This document shows positions 9,842 to 17,709 of a DNA stretch of 64,000 nucleotides, in pieces (positions within the stretch are counted from its first letter, which is position 1; every line of letters begins with the position of its first letter). Under the pieces are notes generated by a model. It was not told the origin of the DNA. It was given only the letters and a program-made list of their open reading frames with translations, and made no database searches. Position numbers and translations under genes: made by a program. Source of the stretch: Euzebya pacifica (lineage in GTDB: Bacteria; Actinomycetota; Nitriliruptoria; Euzebyales; Euzebyaceae); the NCBI RefSeq assembly GCF_003344865.1, contig NZ_CP031165.1, forward strand, positions 4,345,910-4,409,909, read 5' to 3'.

Positions 9842-10976
9842 GGTCCGGGCTCCTGTTGGGCACGAGGTCGTCGGTCGGGGGTCGGTTGGCGTCCACCCGG
9901 TGCAGGGCGCGACGCAGGGCAGCGGTCCGGCGGGCGAGGTCGACCAGCTCGTCGTCGGTTCGGGGCAGCGGTCCACCGAGGGCCCGCCGCAGGTCGTCGG
10001 CCGGCAGGCGGGTCCGGTCGGCCACGAGGACGATCAGCTCCTCGCCGTGCACGTCCTCGGGGATGCCGAGCCGGCTGTGCAGCTCGACGAGCGCCTGCTG
10101 TCGCAGGACGGCGCCGGCGTCGCCAGCCCGGCCGGCGCGCTGCAGGAGGTGGCCGGTGGACACGGTCGTCTCGGAGGCGTCGACCCTGATGGGCGGATCC
10201 TCCCATACCGGTCGGCCGTGCCGGGGCGCCCGCCACCAGAGGACCGCCAGCCACAACAACGGGATCTGCAGCAGCGCGACCTGCACCTGCTCGGGCAGCA
10301 CGTCCAGCAGGCCGTCCTCACCGCGAGCGACCGGGTCGTCGCCCCTGATCACCCGGACGGCACCGCCGTCGACGGGTTGGAGGAGGTTGACCAGCAGGAC
10401 CGCGTTGTCGGCGGCGTCGAGCAGGTCGTTGGTCAGGGTGAAGGGGCCTCCGAGGCTGACGATGTGCCCCCGGCCGACCTGTTCGGTCACCATCCAGTGG
10501 CCGTCGTTGCGGGGGAAGCACCCGGAGGCCCCGGCGGGCAGCGTGAAGACGATCCCGTCGGCGACGCTCACCCGGTCGACGTCGGCGACGGCGGGGTCGT
10601 CGCACGCCGGTTCGATCGTGGGTTCGGTGAAGGCGATGCTGGTGACCCCGCCCAGCCCCGGGGCCAGCGCCGACAGGGGGTCGGCCACGACGAGGGTGCC
10701 GCCGTCGTCGACCCAGCCGCGAACCGCGTCCCGCTGCATGTCGGTCATCTGGTCGAGGATCACCAGGGCCGTCTCGTGGGCCGCTGTCGGCACGCCGTCG
10801 GTGACCTCGACGTCGGCCCCGACCTCCTCCAGCACGTCGAGGATGCCCCTGACGCCAGCGGGCCCGGTCGAGTCGGGATCCAGCGGCGGCCCGTCGCCAC
10901 GCCGGGGCCCGATCGCCACGACGGCGAGCACCACGAGGACGACCGCGCCGAGGATCCCCCAACGACGGCGGGTCAT
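9834..10976 (-). CDS. DUF4350 domain-containing membrane protein
   Basis: A 380-residue protein with an N-terminal TM helix (about 7-24), an extracytoplasmic DUF4350 domain that resembles a glutamine amidotransferase-like fold (ETALVILDQMTDMQ, GGTLVVADPLSAL), a second TM segment at ~250-272 (LQIPLLWLAVLWWRAPRHG) and a cytoplasmic helical tail. This family is regularly found next to MoxR and DUF58 genes. The ATG overlaps the stop of the DUF4129 gene by 4 bp. No catalytic residues can be assigned. Confidence 0.85.
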
Positions 10977-11623
10977 GCCCTCCCCCCGTCGCCCACCGGG
11001 GCTGCCAACGACCCGGCGGCAACGACTGCGGCCTGTGCGTCGAGCCCCTCCTGCAGGTCCTCGGCGGTGACCGTGCGACGGCCGTACCAGGCTGCCTCGA
11101 ACAGGCGGGTCAGCCCGTCGAAGGCCGACCCGGCTGAGGGAAGGGCGTCGGCGAGCTCCGCGGCGTACTCCCCGGTGGTACGGCCGGGGATCTCCTCCAG
11201 CAGGCCAGCCCCGGCGAGCAGGGCGACGGTCTCGCGATACCGGCATCGCAGCGCATCGCGGTAACGGCCCGCGGCGGCGTGCTCGGCAGCCTCCGTCCCC
11301 CAGTCGCGAGCAGGACGTCCGGTCGGCCCGTCCACGACCGGATCGACGGTGTGGCCGCGACGGAACCGGCTGAGGGTGCGCCACACCACCAACGCGATGG
11401 CGACGACCAGCACCGCGAGCACCAGGCTGCCCACCCAGGACCCGTCGCCGCCCTGGCCAGCAAGGCGCAGCAACAGCCGCCCGAGCTGCTCCATCACCGC
11501 ATCGAAGAGCCGGTCCAGCAACGAGTCGCCGCTGGCGGCCTGGCGGTACTCGGGCCGCGCGAGCACCTCCTCCACGGCCCGGCGGACCTCCTCCGCGGAG
11601 GCCTGTGCCAGCAGCGGCGTCAC
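10973..11623 (-). CDS. DUF4129 domain-containing membrane protein
   Basis: A 216-residue protein with one clear TM helix (about 67-88, SLVLAVLVVAIALVVWRTL) and a cytoplasmic DUF4129 domain containing AAGRYRDALRCRYRETVALL, the hallmark helix pair, and FEAAWYGRRTVTAEDL near the end. DUF4129 proteins belong to the MoxR/DUF58 gene neighbourhood and some are fused to transglutaminase domains; this one is not. The GTG start overlaps the stop of the upstream multi-TM gene by 4 bp. Confidence 0.85.
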   Translation of the reverse strand: MTPLLAQASAEEVRRAVEEVLARPEYRQAASGDSLLDRLFDAVMEQLGRLLLRLAGQGGDGSWVGSLVLAVLVVAIALVVWRTLSRFRRGHTVDPVVDGPTGRPARDWGTEAAEHAAAGRYRDALRCRYRETVALLAGAGLLEEIPGRTTGEYAAELADALPSAGSAFDGLTRLFEAAWYGRRTVTAEDLQEGLDAQAAVVAAGSLAAPVGDGGRA

Positions 11624-12690
11624 GGCTGCCCCCGCCGGTTGCGGGCCCGTTGCACGAGGTCGTGGCCCTCGAGTCGGGCACGGGAGTCCATGAACATCAG
11701 CGTCGCGGTGTGGGCGGTGAGCGGTCCCTGGATCAGGCCCGAGGTGATCGCCGCGATGGCCAGCAGCACCCACGCCCAGCCGAATCCACCGATGAAGCCG
11801 ATGACCTCCGGCACGCCGCTGATCAGGGTGGCGATCAGGGCGATGACGAACGTCGTGCCGATGACCACCCCTCCGGTTGCGGCGTAGCGACGGCGGGTCA
11901 GCGCCACCGACCGCCGGATCGCCTGGACCGGGCCGAGCCCCTCGATCACGACCGCCGGGGCGACCCGCACGAAGAACGGCATCAGCAGGGCGGAGAGCAG
12001 CAGGACGGGGGCAGCGGCCGCGGCGGCGGCGACCTCGGCACCGGCAAGGGCAAGCAGGGCGAGCGGGGCCACCGGCACCAGGTAGGCCAGGACGTGCAGC
12101 CACCAGGCACCCAGCAGCGCCGGACCACGCTGACGCCAGGTGCGGACGATCACGCCCGCGGATGGCTGGCCACCGTCGATCACCCGGCTGGCGAGCGCGA
12201 TCCAGCCGCCCGCGAGCAACGGCAGGACGGTGCCCTGGACCAGCACCAGCCCGATCACGGCGGCGGTTGGGTCCCCGCCCTCCCCCAGCAGCGCCGCAGC
12301 CGCCTCGGGATCCTCCAGCAGCCCACCGAGCCCGCCGGTCAGGACGGAGTCCCGCTGGACGAAGGCCACCAGCAGGTGGAGGGGCACCAACACCGCCAAG
12401 GACATCCCGACGATGACCCGGCGAGACGCTCGGTACAGCTGGAACGCCCCGTCGAGGATGTCGGTGAACCCCAACGGCCCGCTGGGAAGGTGTGGTTCGA
12501 CCGGACGGGCTCCGGCGTTCCCGACGGGGGAACCGCCGACCGGACCACGGTCGCGTTCCATCGCCGCGGCCACGGATCCGGTGGCGGGCGCGCTGGAGGA
12601 CTCGGGTGGGACGAAGACGGGCGGAGCGACGGCAGCGCGCGACGGGGTCGTGTCGCCCCTGTCCCCTGCTGCCTGCCAGTCCTCACCCAT
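11620..12690 (-). CDS. Multi-pass membrane protein (glycerophosphodiesterase-type membrane domain-like)
   Basis: A 356-residue protein with a proline/alanine-rich cytoplasmic N-terminus (1-70) and about six TM segments between 93 and 330. The opening of the membrane part, PLGFTDILDGAFQLYRASRR, is typical of proteins annotated as 'glycerophosphoryl diester phosphodiesterase membrane domain' or DUF7544-like, common first genes of MoxR clusters. There is no catalytic phosphodiesterase domain. It opens the overlapping chain DUF4129-DUF4350-moxR-DUF58 and probably marks the promoter side of that operon. Confidence 0.75.
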   Translation of the reverse strand: MGEDWQAAGDRGDTTPSRAAVAPPVFVPPESSSAPATGSVAAAMERDRGPVGGSPVGNAGARPVEPHLPSGPLGFTDILDGAFQLYRASRRVIVGMSLAVLVPLHLLVAFVQRDSVLTGGLGGLLEDPEAAAALLGEGGDPTAAVIGLVLVQGTVLPLLAGGWIALASRVIDGGQPSAGVIVRTWRQRGPALLGAWWLHVLAYLVPVAPLALLALAGAEVAAAAAAAPVLLLSALLMPFFVRVAPAVVIEGLGPVQAIRRSVALTRRRYAATGGVVIGTTFVIALIATLISGVPEVIGFIGGFGWAWVLLAIAAITSGLIQGPLTAHTATLMFMDSRARLEGHDLVQRARNRRGQP

Positions 12691-12702
12691 GTGGACGGCA
12701 GC

Positions 12703-13086
12703 CTAGTGCCCGGGGGGTGGAGGGGGTGTCTGCCCGACCTGCGCGTCCGCGTCGGGCGGCGGCATCGCGTCGTCCTGTGTGCCGGGGGTGTCGACCAGCG
12801 CGGGTGGAGGCCCTGCGCCTGGGTCGTCGGGATCGGGGGTGATGTGGGCGTGGGCGCACTGCAGCGCGTCCATTGCCGCCGCGACCCTGGCGAGGTGCTG
12901 CTCGACGGCAGCACGGTCGTAGCCGACCGGTGCGAGCGGGAAGTCGGTGCGGGTGATGTCGGCGGTGGTGGGGATCCCGTTCCACGGCCGCAGGACCGGC
13001 GCCGGTTCGGCCGGGACCTCCTCGGCGTACAGCGCCCACAGCAGGAGGCCAGTCAGCACGACGACCACCGGGATGACCACGATCAT
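12703..13086 (-). CDS. Membrane-anchored protein with DivIVA-like motif
   Basis: A 127-residue protein with one N-terminal TM helix (residues 2-20) and a short motif, TDFPLAPVGYDRAAVEQHLA (about 48-67), that resembles the start of DivIVA/DivI1A domains (F-x-x-x-x-x-GY-x-x-x-x-V-x-x-x-L). The C-terminus is proline/aspartate-rich and disordered. True DivIVA proteins are soluble and have a long coiled coil, absent here, so this would be a membrane-tethered minimal version if the similarity is real. It lies just upstream of the MoxR block on the same strand, 12 bp from the next gene. Confidence 0.6.
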   Translation of the reverse strand: MIVVIPVVVVLTGLLLWALYAEEVPAEPAPVLRPWNGIPTTADITRTDFPLAPVGYDRAAVEQHLARVAAAMDALQCAHAHITPDPDDPGAGPPPALVDTPGTQDDAMPPPDADAQVGQTPPPPPGH

Positions 13087-13150
13087 GGCTGCGGACCCTA
13101 CCCTGCTGCGGCCGCTCGGGGCCCGTCGGAGGGGTGGACGACCGGAGGAG

Positions 13151-13897
13151 TCACAGGCCCTGGATCTCGCCGCCGTCGACGGGCAGGACCACGCCGGTCA
13201 CGAAGCTTGCGCGTTCGCTTGCGAGGAACGTCGCGGCGGCGCCGAACTCCTCCGGACGACCCACCCGTCCGAGCGGGATGTTGGCGGCCATCGCCTCGAG
13301 GCCGGCCTCGACGTCGTCGCCGGCGAGCTGCTCCAGCCGTGCCGTGCGCGTCGACCCCGGCGCCAGCACGTTGACGGTGATGTTGCCCGCGCCGAGGTCG
13401 GCGACGAGGGACTTGGCGTAACCGAGGATGCCGGCCCGCGCGGTGTTGGACAGGGCCAGCCCGGGGATCGGCTGCTTCACCGACTTGGAGGTGACGAACA
13501 GGATCCGTCCCCAGCCCGCTCGGCGGAGGTGCGGCAGCGCGGCCTGCACCAGGTTGATCTGGCTCAGCAGGCTCAGCTCGACCGCGGCGCGGTAGTCGGC
13601 GACGTCGAAGGCCGTGGCCATCCCCTGCGGGGGGCCGCCGGCGTTGGCGACCAAGATGTGCAGCGCGCCGAGCTGGGCGGCCAGCTCGTCGATCCAGGCG
13701 GTCGCGGCGTCGTGGTCGGTGACGTCGACCGTCGCCACGTGGTCGACCCGATCGCCGATCGCGTCGCCCCGGTCGGCGCTGCGGCCACAGACGGCCACGG
13801 TCGCCCCCTCGGCGCGCAGGGCTTCGGCGGTCGCCAGGCCCAGGCCGGACGTGCCGCCGGCGATGGCGGCCACTCGGCCGCGGAGTCCCATGTCCAT
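13151..13897 (-). CDS. SDR-family protein with altered active site
   Basis: A 248-residue Rossmann-fold protein of the short-chain dehydrogenase/reductase superfamily. The nucleotide loop AGGTSGLG (13-20), the VANAGG motif (83-88), the catalytic-type serine 137 and the C-terminal LPVDGGEIQGL are all present. The catalytic Tyr-x-x-x-Lys is not: the equivalent positions read S150-N-T-A-R154. A subgroup of FabG-like SDRs is known with this LSNxxR pattern, so it may have another activity or bind cofactor only. Neighbours give no pathway. The second ATG (MGLRG) is an alternative start two codons in. Confidence 0.85.
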   Translation of the reverse strand: MDMGLRGRVAAIAGGTSGLGLATAEALRAEGATVAVCGRSADRGDAIGDRVDHVATVDVTDHDAATAWIDELAAQLGALHILVANAGGPPQGMATAFDVADYRAAVELSLLSQINLVQAALPHLRRAGWGRILFVTSKSVKQPIPGLALSNTARAGILGYAKSLVADLGAGNITVNVLAPGSTRTARLEQLAGDDVEAGLEAMAANIPLGRVGRPEEFGAAATFLASERASFVTGVVLPVDGGEIQGL

Positions 13898-13951
13898 CGG
13901 TGTGCCGTCCTCGTCTTCTGTGGTTCGGTGGTCTCGGGTGAGGTCTGGTGG

Positions 13952-14620
13952 TCAGGGTTGCAGATCGAGGTCCGGGTCGCGCTCGAAGGGGATCTCGTCG
14001 CAGGCCGGACCATCGGGCGGCCGGACCTCCTCCACCTGCCATTCGGCTCGTCCCGCGGTGAGCGAGGCGAAGTCCACGACCACGTCGCCGTCGTTCTCCA
14101 CGGTGAGGGTGAAGCGGTCCAGGGATCGTGGTGAGGGTCCCTCGGCGAGCTGTCCGTGCTGGTCCCAGCGCGAGCCGGTGGAGTTTGCCCCGAACCACCC
14201 GCTGGAGGGACACCAGGCCACCCCGAGGCGCCCGTACTCCTCGGGCAACGGGCCGTTGGTGTTGAAGGCGTGCAGGAGGCCGTCGAACTCGGTGATCCAG
14301 GCGCAGGGGTTGTTGTCGTTCAGGCAGACCCGGCGAGGACGCTCGGCGACGGCGTCACGAACGGCCTCGACGTGGCCGATCACGACCGTGGTGGCGCCGG
14401 AGGGCTGAAGGCCCTGGAAGAACACCGCGCCGATGACGAGGATGGCCGCTGCGGCGAGGGCCGGGATCGCCAGGCGGAGGATGCGGACCTTCGGGTCGTC
14501 GGGATTGGGCCCCGGGCCGCGCGACTGGACGAGGTTGCGCTTGCGATCGACGTCGTCCTGCTCGGTCCCGCGATCGGGGAACCGGGGGTCGAAGGCGTCG
14601 ATCGGCTGCTCGTCGGGCAC
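13952..14620 (-). CDS. Membrane-anchored Rieske-like protein lacking [2Fe-2S] ligands
   Basis: A 222-residue protein with a cytoplasmic N-terminus, one TM helix (~47-69) and an outside domain. Residues ~114-170 line up with the Rieske fold of cytochrome bc-type Fe-S proteins: LHAFNTNGPLPEEYG where a C-x-H box is expected, WCPSSGWFGANSTGSRWD where the second C-x-x-H box is expected, then the very typical GPSPRSLDRF. Both Cys-His pairs are replaced (TNG and ANST), so no cluster can be bound as in known Rieske proteins. Cys99, Cys106 and Cys137 remain. The alignment is mine by eye. No cytochrome b gene is nearby. GTG start. Confidence 0.6.
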   Translation of the reverse strand: MPDEQPIDAFDPRFPDRGTEQDDVDRKRNLVQSRGPGPNPDDPKVRILRLAIPALAAAAILVIGAVFFQGLQPSGATTVVIGHVEAVRDAVAERPRRVCLNDNNPCAWITEFDGLLHAFNTNGPLPEEYGRLGVAWCPSSGWFGANSTGSRWDQHGQLAEGPSPRSLDRFTLTVENDGDVVVDFASLTAGRAEWQVEEVRPPDGPACDEIPFERDPDLDLQP

Positions 14621-14644
14621 CCCGTCGAGTCTAGGCGGACGTGG

Positions 14645-15199
14645 TCATCGGTCCTGCCGCCACTCGTGCTCGAGGATGCCGTAGAGGTACATGTCGTGGC
14701 GCTTGCCGTCGCGCTGCAGGTACTCGCGGTGGGTGCCCTCGCGCACGAAGCCGAGCCCCTCGTAGCAGGCGATCGCCCGGGTGTTGAAGGCGAACACACC
14801 CATCTCGACGCGGTGCAGGTTCATGTCGTCGAACGCGAAGGCCAGCAGCAGCCGTACGGCGTCGGTCCCGTAGCCGTGTCCCCAGTGCCCCGGGTCGGGC
14901 AGCGACATGCCCAGCTGTGCCACCCGGTTGCTGGCGTCGATGCTGGAGAGGGTGATCGTTCCCAGCAGCGTCGAGGCGTCGTCGAGCAGCCGGATCGCGA
15001 ACACCCGGACGTCGTCATCGGTCACCCGACTGGTCCACCACTCGCGCTGGTTGGCTTCCGACCACGGGAACGCGGGGTCGGAGTCCCCCAGCCGGGCGGC
15101 GCGGGTGTCGTCGGCGAGGTCGACGAGCCGGTCGATGTCGGCGTTGCGGACCATGCCGAGCCGAACGAGCGAGCCGGTCAGGCGGTCGGTGGGCTGCAT
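14645..15199 (-). CDS. GNAT-family N-acetyltransferase (RimJ/RimL-like)
   Basis: A 184-residue GNAT acetyltransferase of the RimJ/RimL type. It opens with GSLVRLGMVRNADIDRLVDL, carries the acetyl-CoA pyrophosphate loop HWGHGYGTDAVRLLL, and ends with the motif B segment ACYEGLGFVREGTHRE typical of the group (RxxYxxLGFxxEG). Substrates of this subfamily range from ribosomal protein N-termini to aminoglycosides; none can be inferred here. It is divergent from the [2Fe-2S] gene and 24 bp upstream of the Rieske-like gene. Confidence 0.9.
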   Translation of the reverse strand: MQPTDRLTGSLVRLGMVRNADIDRLVDLADDTRAARLGDSDPAFPWSEANQREWWTSRVTDDDVRVFAIRLLDDASTLLGTITLSSIDASNRVAQLGMSLPDPGHWGHGYGTDAVRLLLAFAFDDMNLHRVEMGVFAFNTRAIACYEGLGFVREGTHREYLQRDGKRHDMYLYGILEHEWRQDR

Positions 15200-15265
15200 G
15201 TCCGGCAGCGTAGTCGGGCGCCGTCCGCACTACAGTCGGCCCACGCCGAACCCGTCGGAGGTCCC

Positions 15266-15595
15266 GTGTCAAAGCCCAGCAAGTTCGTGTTCGTCTGCAT
15301 CAACGAGCGCGACCCCGAACACCCCCGCCCGTCGTGTTACCCGCTCGGCGGCGCCGACATCTTCAACGCGCTGCGTGAGGAGCAGGGCCGTCGTCGCAAC
15401 GACGATGTCAAGGTCGTCGCCGCGCTGTGCCTGGAGGCCTGCCGCGTCGGCCCCGTCGTGGGCGTCTACCCCGACGACGTCTACTACGGCGGCGTCACCG
15501 AAGCCGACGTCCCCGGCATCATGGACCACCTCGAGGGCGGCGACCCGGTCAACTTCCTGCAGATCGGCGAGGACGACTTCCGCTACAAGGGCTGA
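15266..15595 (+). CDS. Thioredoxin-like [2Fe-2S] ferredoxin
   Basis: A 109-residue protein with the thioredoxin-like [2Fe-2S] ferredoxin fold. Probable ligands are Cys11 and Cys24 (C-x12-C) and Cys55 and Cys59 (C-x3-C in ALCLEACRVGP), followed by the typical VGVYPDDVYYGGVTEADV. Such proteins carry electrons or sense redox state in the cytoplasm. The start is a GTG; longer readings are antisense to the GNAT gene. Its stop codon lies inside the first copy of a 27-bp repeat that recurs 107 bp downstream. Confidence 0.85.
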   Translation: MSKPSKFVFVCINERDPEHPRPSCYPLGGADIFNALREEQGRRRNDDVKVVAALCLEACRVGPVVGVYPDDVYYGGVTEADVPGIMDHLEGGDPVNFLQIGEDDFRYKG

Positions 15596-15721
15596 CCGAG
15601 GACACGAACCGCGCCGAAGGCGCCTGGTGAGGCCCGGAGGGCAGCCCCGGGGGTTCGAAAGGGGGCGGAGCGTGCGGAGCCCCCTTGGGCAAACAGGGCT
15701 GACCGAGGACACGAACCGCGC
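15588..15721. repeat. Two 27-bp direct repeats, the first spanning a stop codon
   Basis: The 27 bases at 15588-15614 recur exactly at 15695-15721 (both begin agggctgaccgaggacacga). The first copy contains the last codon and stop of the [2Fe-2S] gene. The 80 bases between them hold a gggggc/gccccc hairpin (15661-15684). It could be a duplicated 3' end or a repeat family that sits at gene ends. Confidence 0.9.
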
Positions 15722-15911
15722 AGGCTTCCCGACGGATCTTGACCCAGCCCCGGACGGATTTTGACCCGCCGAATGGGGCGACGCCCGAACGCGCTGGACG
15801 TGCATTGGCGGAAGTCGACCCGCCCGGTGCCCGGACCCAGCGCCAGTGGGTCAAAATCCGTTGGGCAGGCCCAGGTCCGGTCGGCTGGGGCGTGGACCGG
15901 TGAACCTGGGT
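15596..15911. other. Intergenic region of 316 bp, repeats only
   Basis: No gene is supported here. It holds the second 27-bp repeat, a hairpin at 15661-15684, and a near-direct and inverted set of acggattttgaccc sequences. Convergent genes flank it, so it may also terminate both transcripts. Confidence 0.75.
15732..15861. repeat. 14-bp inverted repeat (108-bp span) with an extra direct copy
   Basis: acggattttgaccc at 15754-15767 is perfectly inverted at 15848-15861; a copy with one mismatch lies at 15732-15745. The AT-rich core stands out against the surrounding GC. The layout is compatible with a very small non-autonomous element or an IS remnant, but no transposase is present. Confidence 0.7.
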
Positions 15912-16547
15912 TCAGGTGGTCTCGGGGTCGGCCGGGGGGAGGCCGGCGAGGCCGGTCCAGAGGACGCGGACGAGGTGGCGGGACAGCTGGTCACGGCTCA
16001 TCTGCTCGCCCTCGCTCCTGCGGGCCAGCCACCAGTCCCCCGCCGCCTGGACCATGCCGATCATCCCGTGGGCGAAGGCCTCGGCGCCGGCGGTCGAGCG
16101 GCCGAAGCGGTCCAGCTCGGCGGTCACCACGTCGGTGACCTTGCCGGCCAGCCGGTGGGTGAACCGGCTGAGGTGCTCGATGACGTCCGGGGACTCCACC
16201 GGCGCTCGCTGGACGAGGAACTCATAGATTTCTGGCTCGGACTCGATGAAGGCCAGGTAGGCGGTGATGGTCCGGTCGAGCATCCCTCGCGGGTCGCTCT
16301 CCTCGGTCGGTTCGACGTCGAGGATGTCCTGCAGCCGTTGGACGTAGCGATCGGCCAGGGCCCCGGCCAGATCGCCCTTGTCGCTGATGAACCGGTAGAG
16401 GACGGGCTTGGTCACCCCTGCAGCCGCGGCCACGTCAGCCATGGTGACCGCCGGCCCGGCCTCCCGGATCGCGGCGTCGGCCGCGTCGAGGAACTCGGCT
16501 CGGCGACGCGCTCGGCGTTCCTCGGTGGCGGCGGTGCGGCTCGGCAT
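15912..16547 (-). CDS. TetR-family transcriptional regulator
   Basis: A 211-residue regulator. The N-terminal helix-turn-helix is clear at 33-60: VTMADVAAAAGVTKPVLYRF followed by SDKGDL. The ligand-binding domain is helical and includes AHGMIGMVQAAGDWWLARR, often seen in TetR proteins near lipid metabolism genes. The ATG giving MPSRTAATEERR is preferred; a longer in-frame reading adds a cysteine-rich stretch with no family match. It is divergent from the deazaflavin-type oxidoreductase (83-bp gap), a likely target. Confidence 0.9.
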   Translation of the reverse strand: MPSRTAATEERRARRRAEFLDAADAAIREAGPAVTMADVAAAAGVTKPVLYRFISDKGDLAGALADRYVQRLQDILDVEPTEESDPRGMLDRTITAYLAFIESEPEIYEFLVQRAPVESPDVIEHLSRFTHRLAGKVTDVVTAELDRFGRSTAGAEAFAHGMIGMVQAAGDWWLARRSEGEQMSRDQLSRHLVRVLWTGLAGLPPADPETT

Positions 16548-16630
16548 GTCCGCAGATGATACCACCGGTAACACCCAACTCTTCGGTTCTGCCGCTCCGC
16601 ACGACGGGCAGACCCTAGGCTCCACGACCG

Positions 16631-17155
16631 ATGGGCATCCCTCCGGTCGACCCCGCCAACCCGCTCCGCGGCCCGCGCTGGCTCGCCGAACCCTACGCGC
16701 GCTTCGGCCGAACCCCGATGGGTCGGTGGCTGGGCATCAACGTCCTGACCCCGGTCGACCCGTACCTGCTGCGGTGGAGCGGTGGCCGGGCGTCGATCTT
16801 CGGGATCTACCGCCACGTGCAGCTCACCGTCCCCGGCCGCACGTCGGGGGTCCCCCGAACCGTGCAGCTGATCTACTTCACCGAGGACGAGGACGTCGTG
16901 CTGATGGCGTCGTCGTTCGGCCGACCGGACTACCCGGCCTGGTACCGCAACGTGCTCGCCCACCCGACGGTGACGCTGACCACCGACGGCGAGTCCCACC
17001 CCTACGTCGCACGCGAGGTCGAGGGTGAGGAACGTGACGAGCTGTTCGACAAGGCGACGACCATGTACGCCGGGTTCGCCGACTACCAGCGCCTGATTGA
17101 CGAGGCCGGCCGCCACCTGCCGATCATCCGCTGCGCCCCCGTCGACGCAGGCTGA
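16631..17155 (+). CDS. Nitroreductase-family deazaflavin (F420)-dependent oxidoreductase
   Basis: A 174-residue protein of the DDN-type split beta-barrel family, which in mycobacteria uses cofactor F420. Family features are RTSGVPRTVQLIYFTEDEDV, the glycine/serine-containing ASSFGRPDYPAWYRNVLAHP and the C-terminal ADYQRLIDEAGRHLPI. The N-terminal stretch NVLTPVDPYLLRWSGGR precedes the barrel as in relatives. It probably reduces a small electrophile or quinone in the cytoplasm or at the membrane. Divergent from the TetR gene, which may control it. Confidence 0.87.
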   Translation: MGIPPVDPANPLRGPRWLAEPYARFGRTPMGRWLGINVLTPVDPYLLRWSGGRASIFGIYRHVQLTVPGRTSGVPRTVQLIYFTEDEDVVLMASSFGRPDYPAWYRNVLAHPTVTLTTDGESHPYVAREVEGEERDELFDKATTMYAGFADYQRLIDEAGRHLPIIRCAPVDAG

Positions 17156-17244
17156 ACCCGGGACCCGGAGTCGGAAAGAGGAATACGGCCGCGCGTGACG
17201 AACCTTCCGCACGACCCTCCTCCTCCAACACCTCGGAGCCCCCC

Positions 17245-17688
17245 GTGCGCACGACCGCCATTCGCCTCCTGCTCCTGCTCGTCATCGCCCTCGTGGCCGC
17301 CGTCCCCGCCGGGGCCGACGACGACGTCCTGCAGCCGTGCGCGACCAGCAACCCGCTCATCACCCTCGCCGGCGAGAGCCACACGCCCGACACGCCGCTG
17401 GAACCCCTCTTCGGGCAGACGACCGTCACGTTCACCGTCGACCTCGCCGGCAACCCGGTCGACGACACCAAGGCCAACGTCAGCCTGTACCTGACCTGGG
17501 ACGACGAGGTCAGCGACTTCGACATGGCCATCGGCGACGACGGCACCTACGGCACGACGGTCCTCGACGGGCCGAGCGAATCGCTGACGGTCAGCAACGC
17601 CGGCCACTGCTCGACCATCACGCTGGACATCCTGAACTTCGCCGGCAACCCGCTGGCGACCCTCGCCCTGGCCACCGACGCCAGCTGA
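17245..17688 (+). CDS. Secreted hypothetical protein, 147 aa
   Basis: An exported protein of unknown family. Residues 1-25 form a signal peptide (hydrophobic LLLLLVIALVAAV, cleavage near PAGAD). The mature part is ~120 residues, acidic, Thr/Asp-rich, with two cysteines (one near the mature N-terminus, one in NAGHCSTITL) that could form a disulfide, and looks like a small beta-sandwich. GTG start with an upstream cctcc/ggag-like context. It is convergent with the Lrp gene. No function can be named. Confidence 0.75.
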   Translation: MRTTAIRLLLLLVIALVAAVPAGADDDVLQPCATSNPLITLAGESHTPDTPLEPLFGQTTVTFTVDLAGNPVDDTKANVSLYLTWDDEVSDFDMAIGDDGTYGTTVLDGPSESLTVSNAGHCSTITLDILNFAGNPLATLALATDAS

Positions 17689-17709
17689 CCCAGGGGCCAG
17701 CCCGGCCCC

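Noticed and set aside
15640-15670. ggttcgaaa sequence resembling a tRNA T-arm
   Set aside because: No acceptor or anticodon stem can be folded around it; it lies within the repeat spacer.
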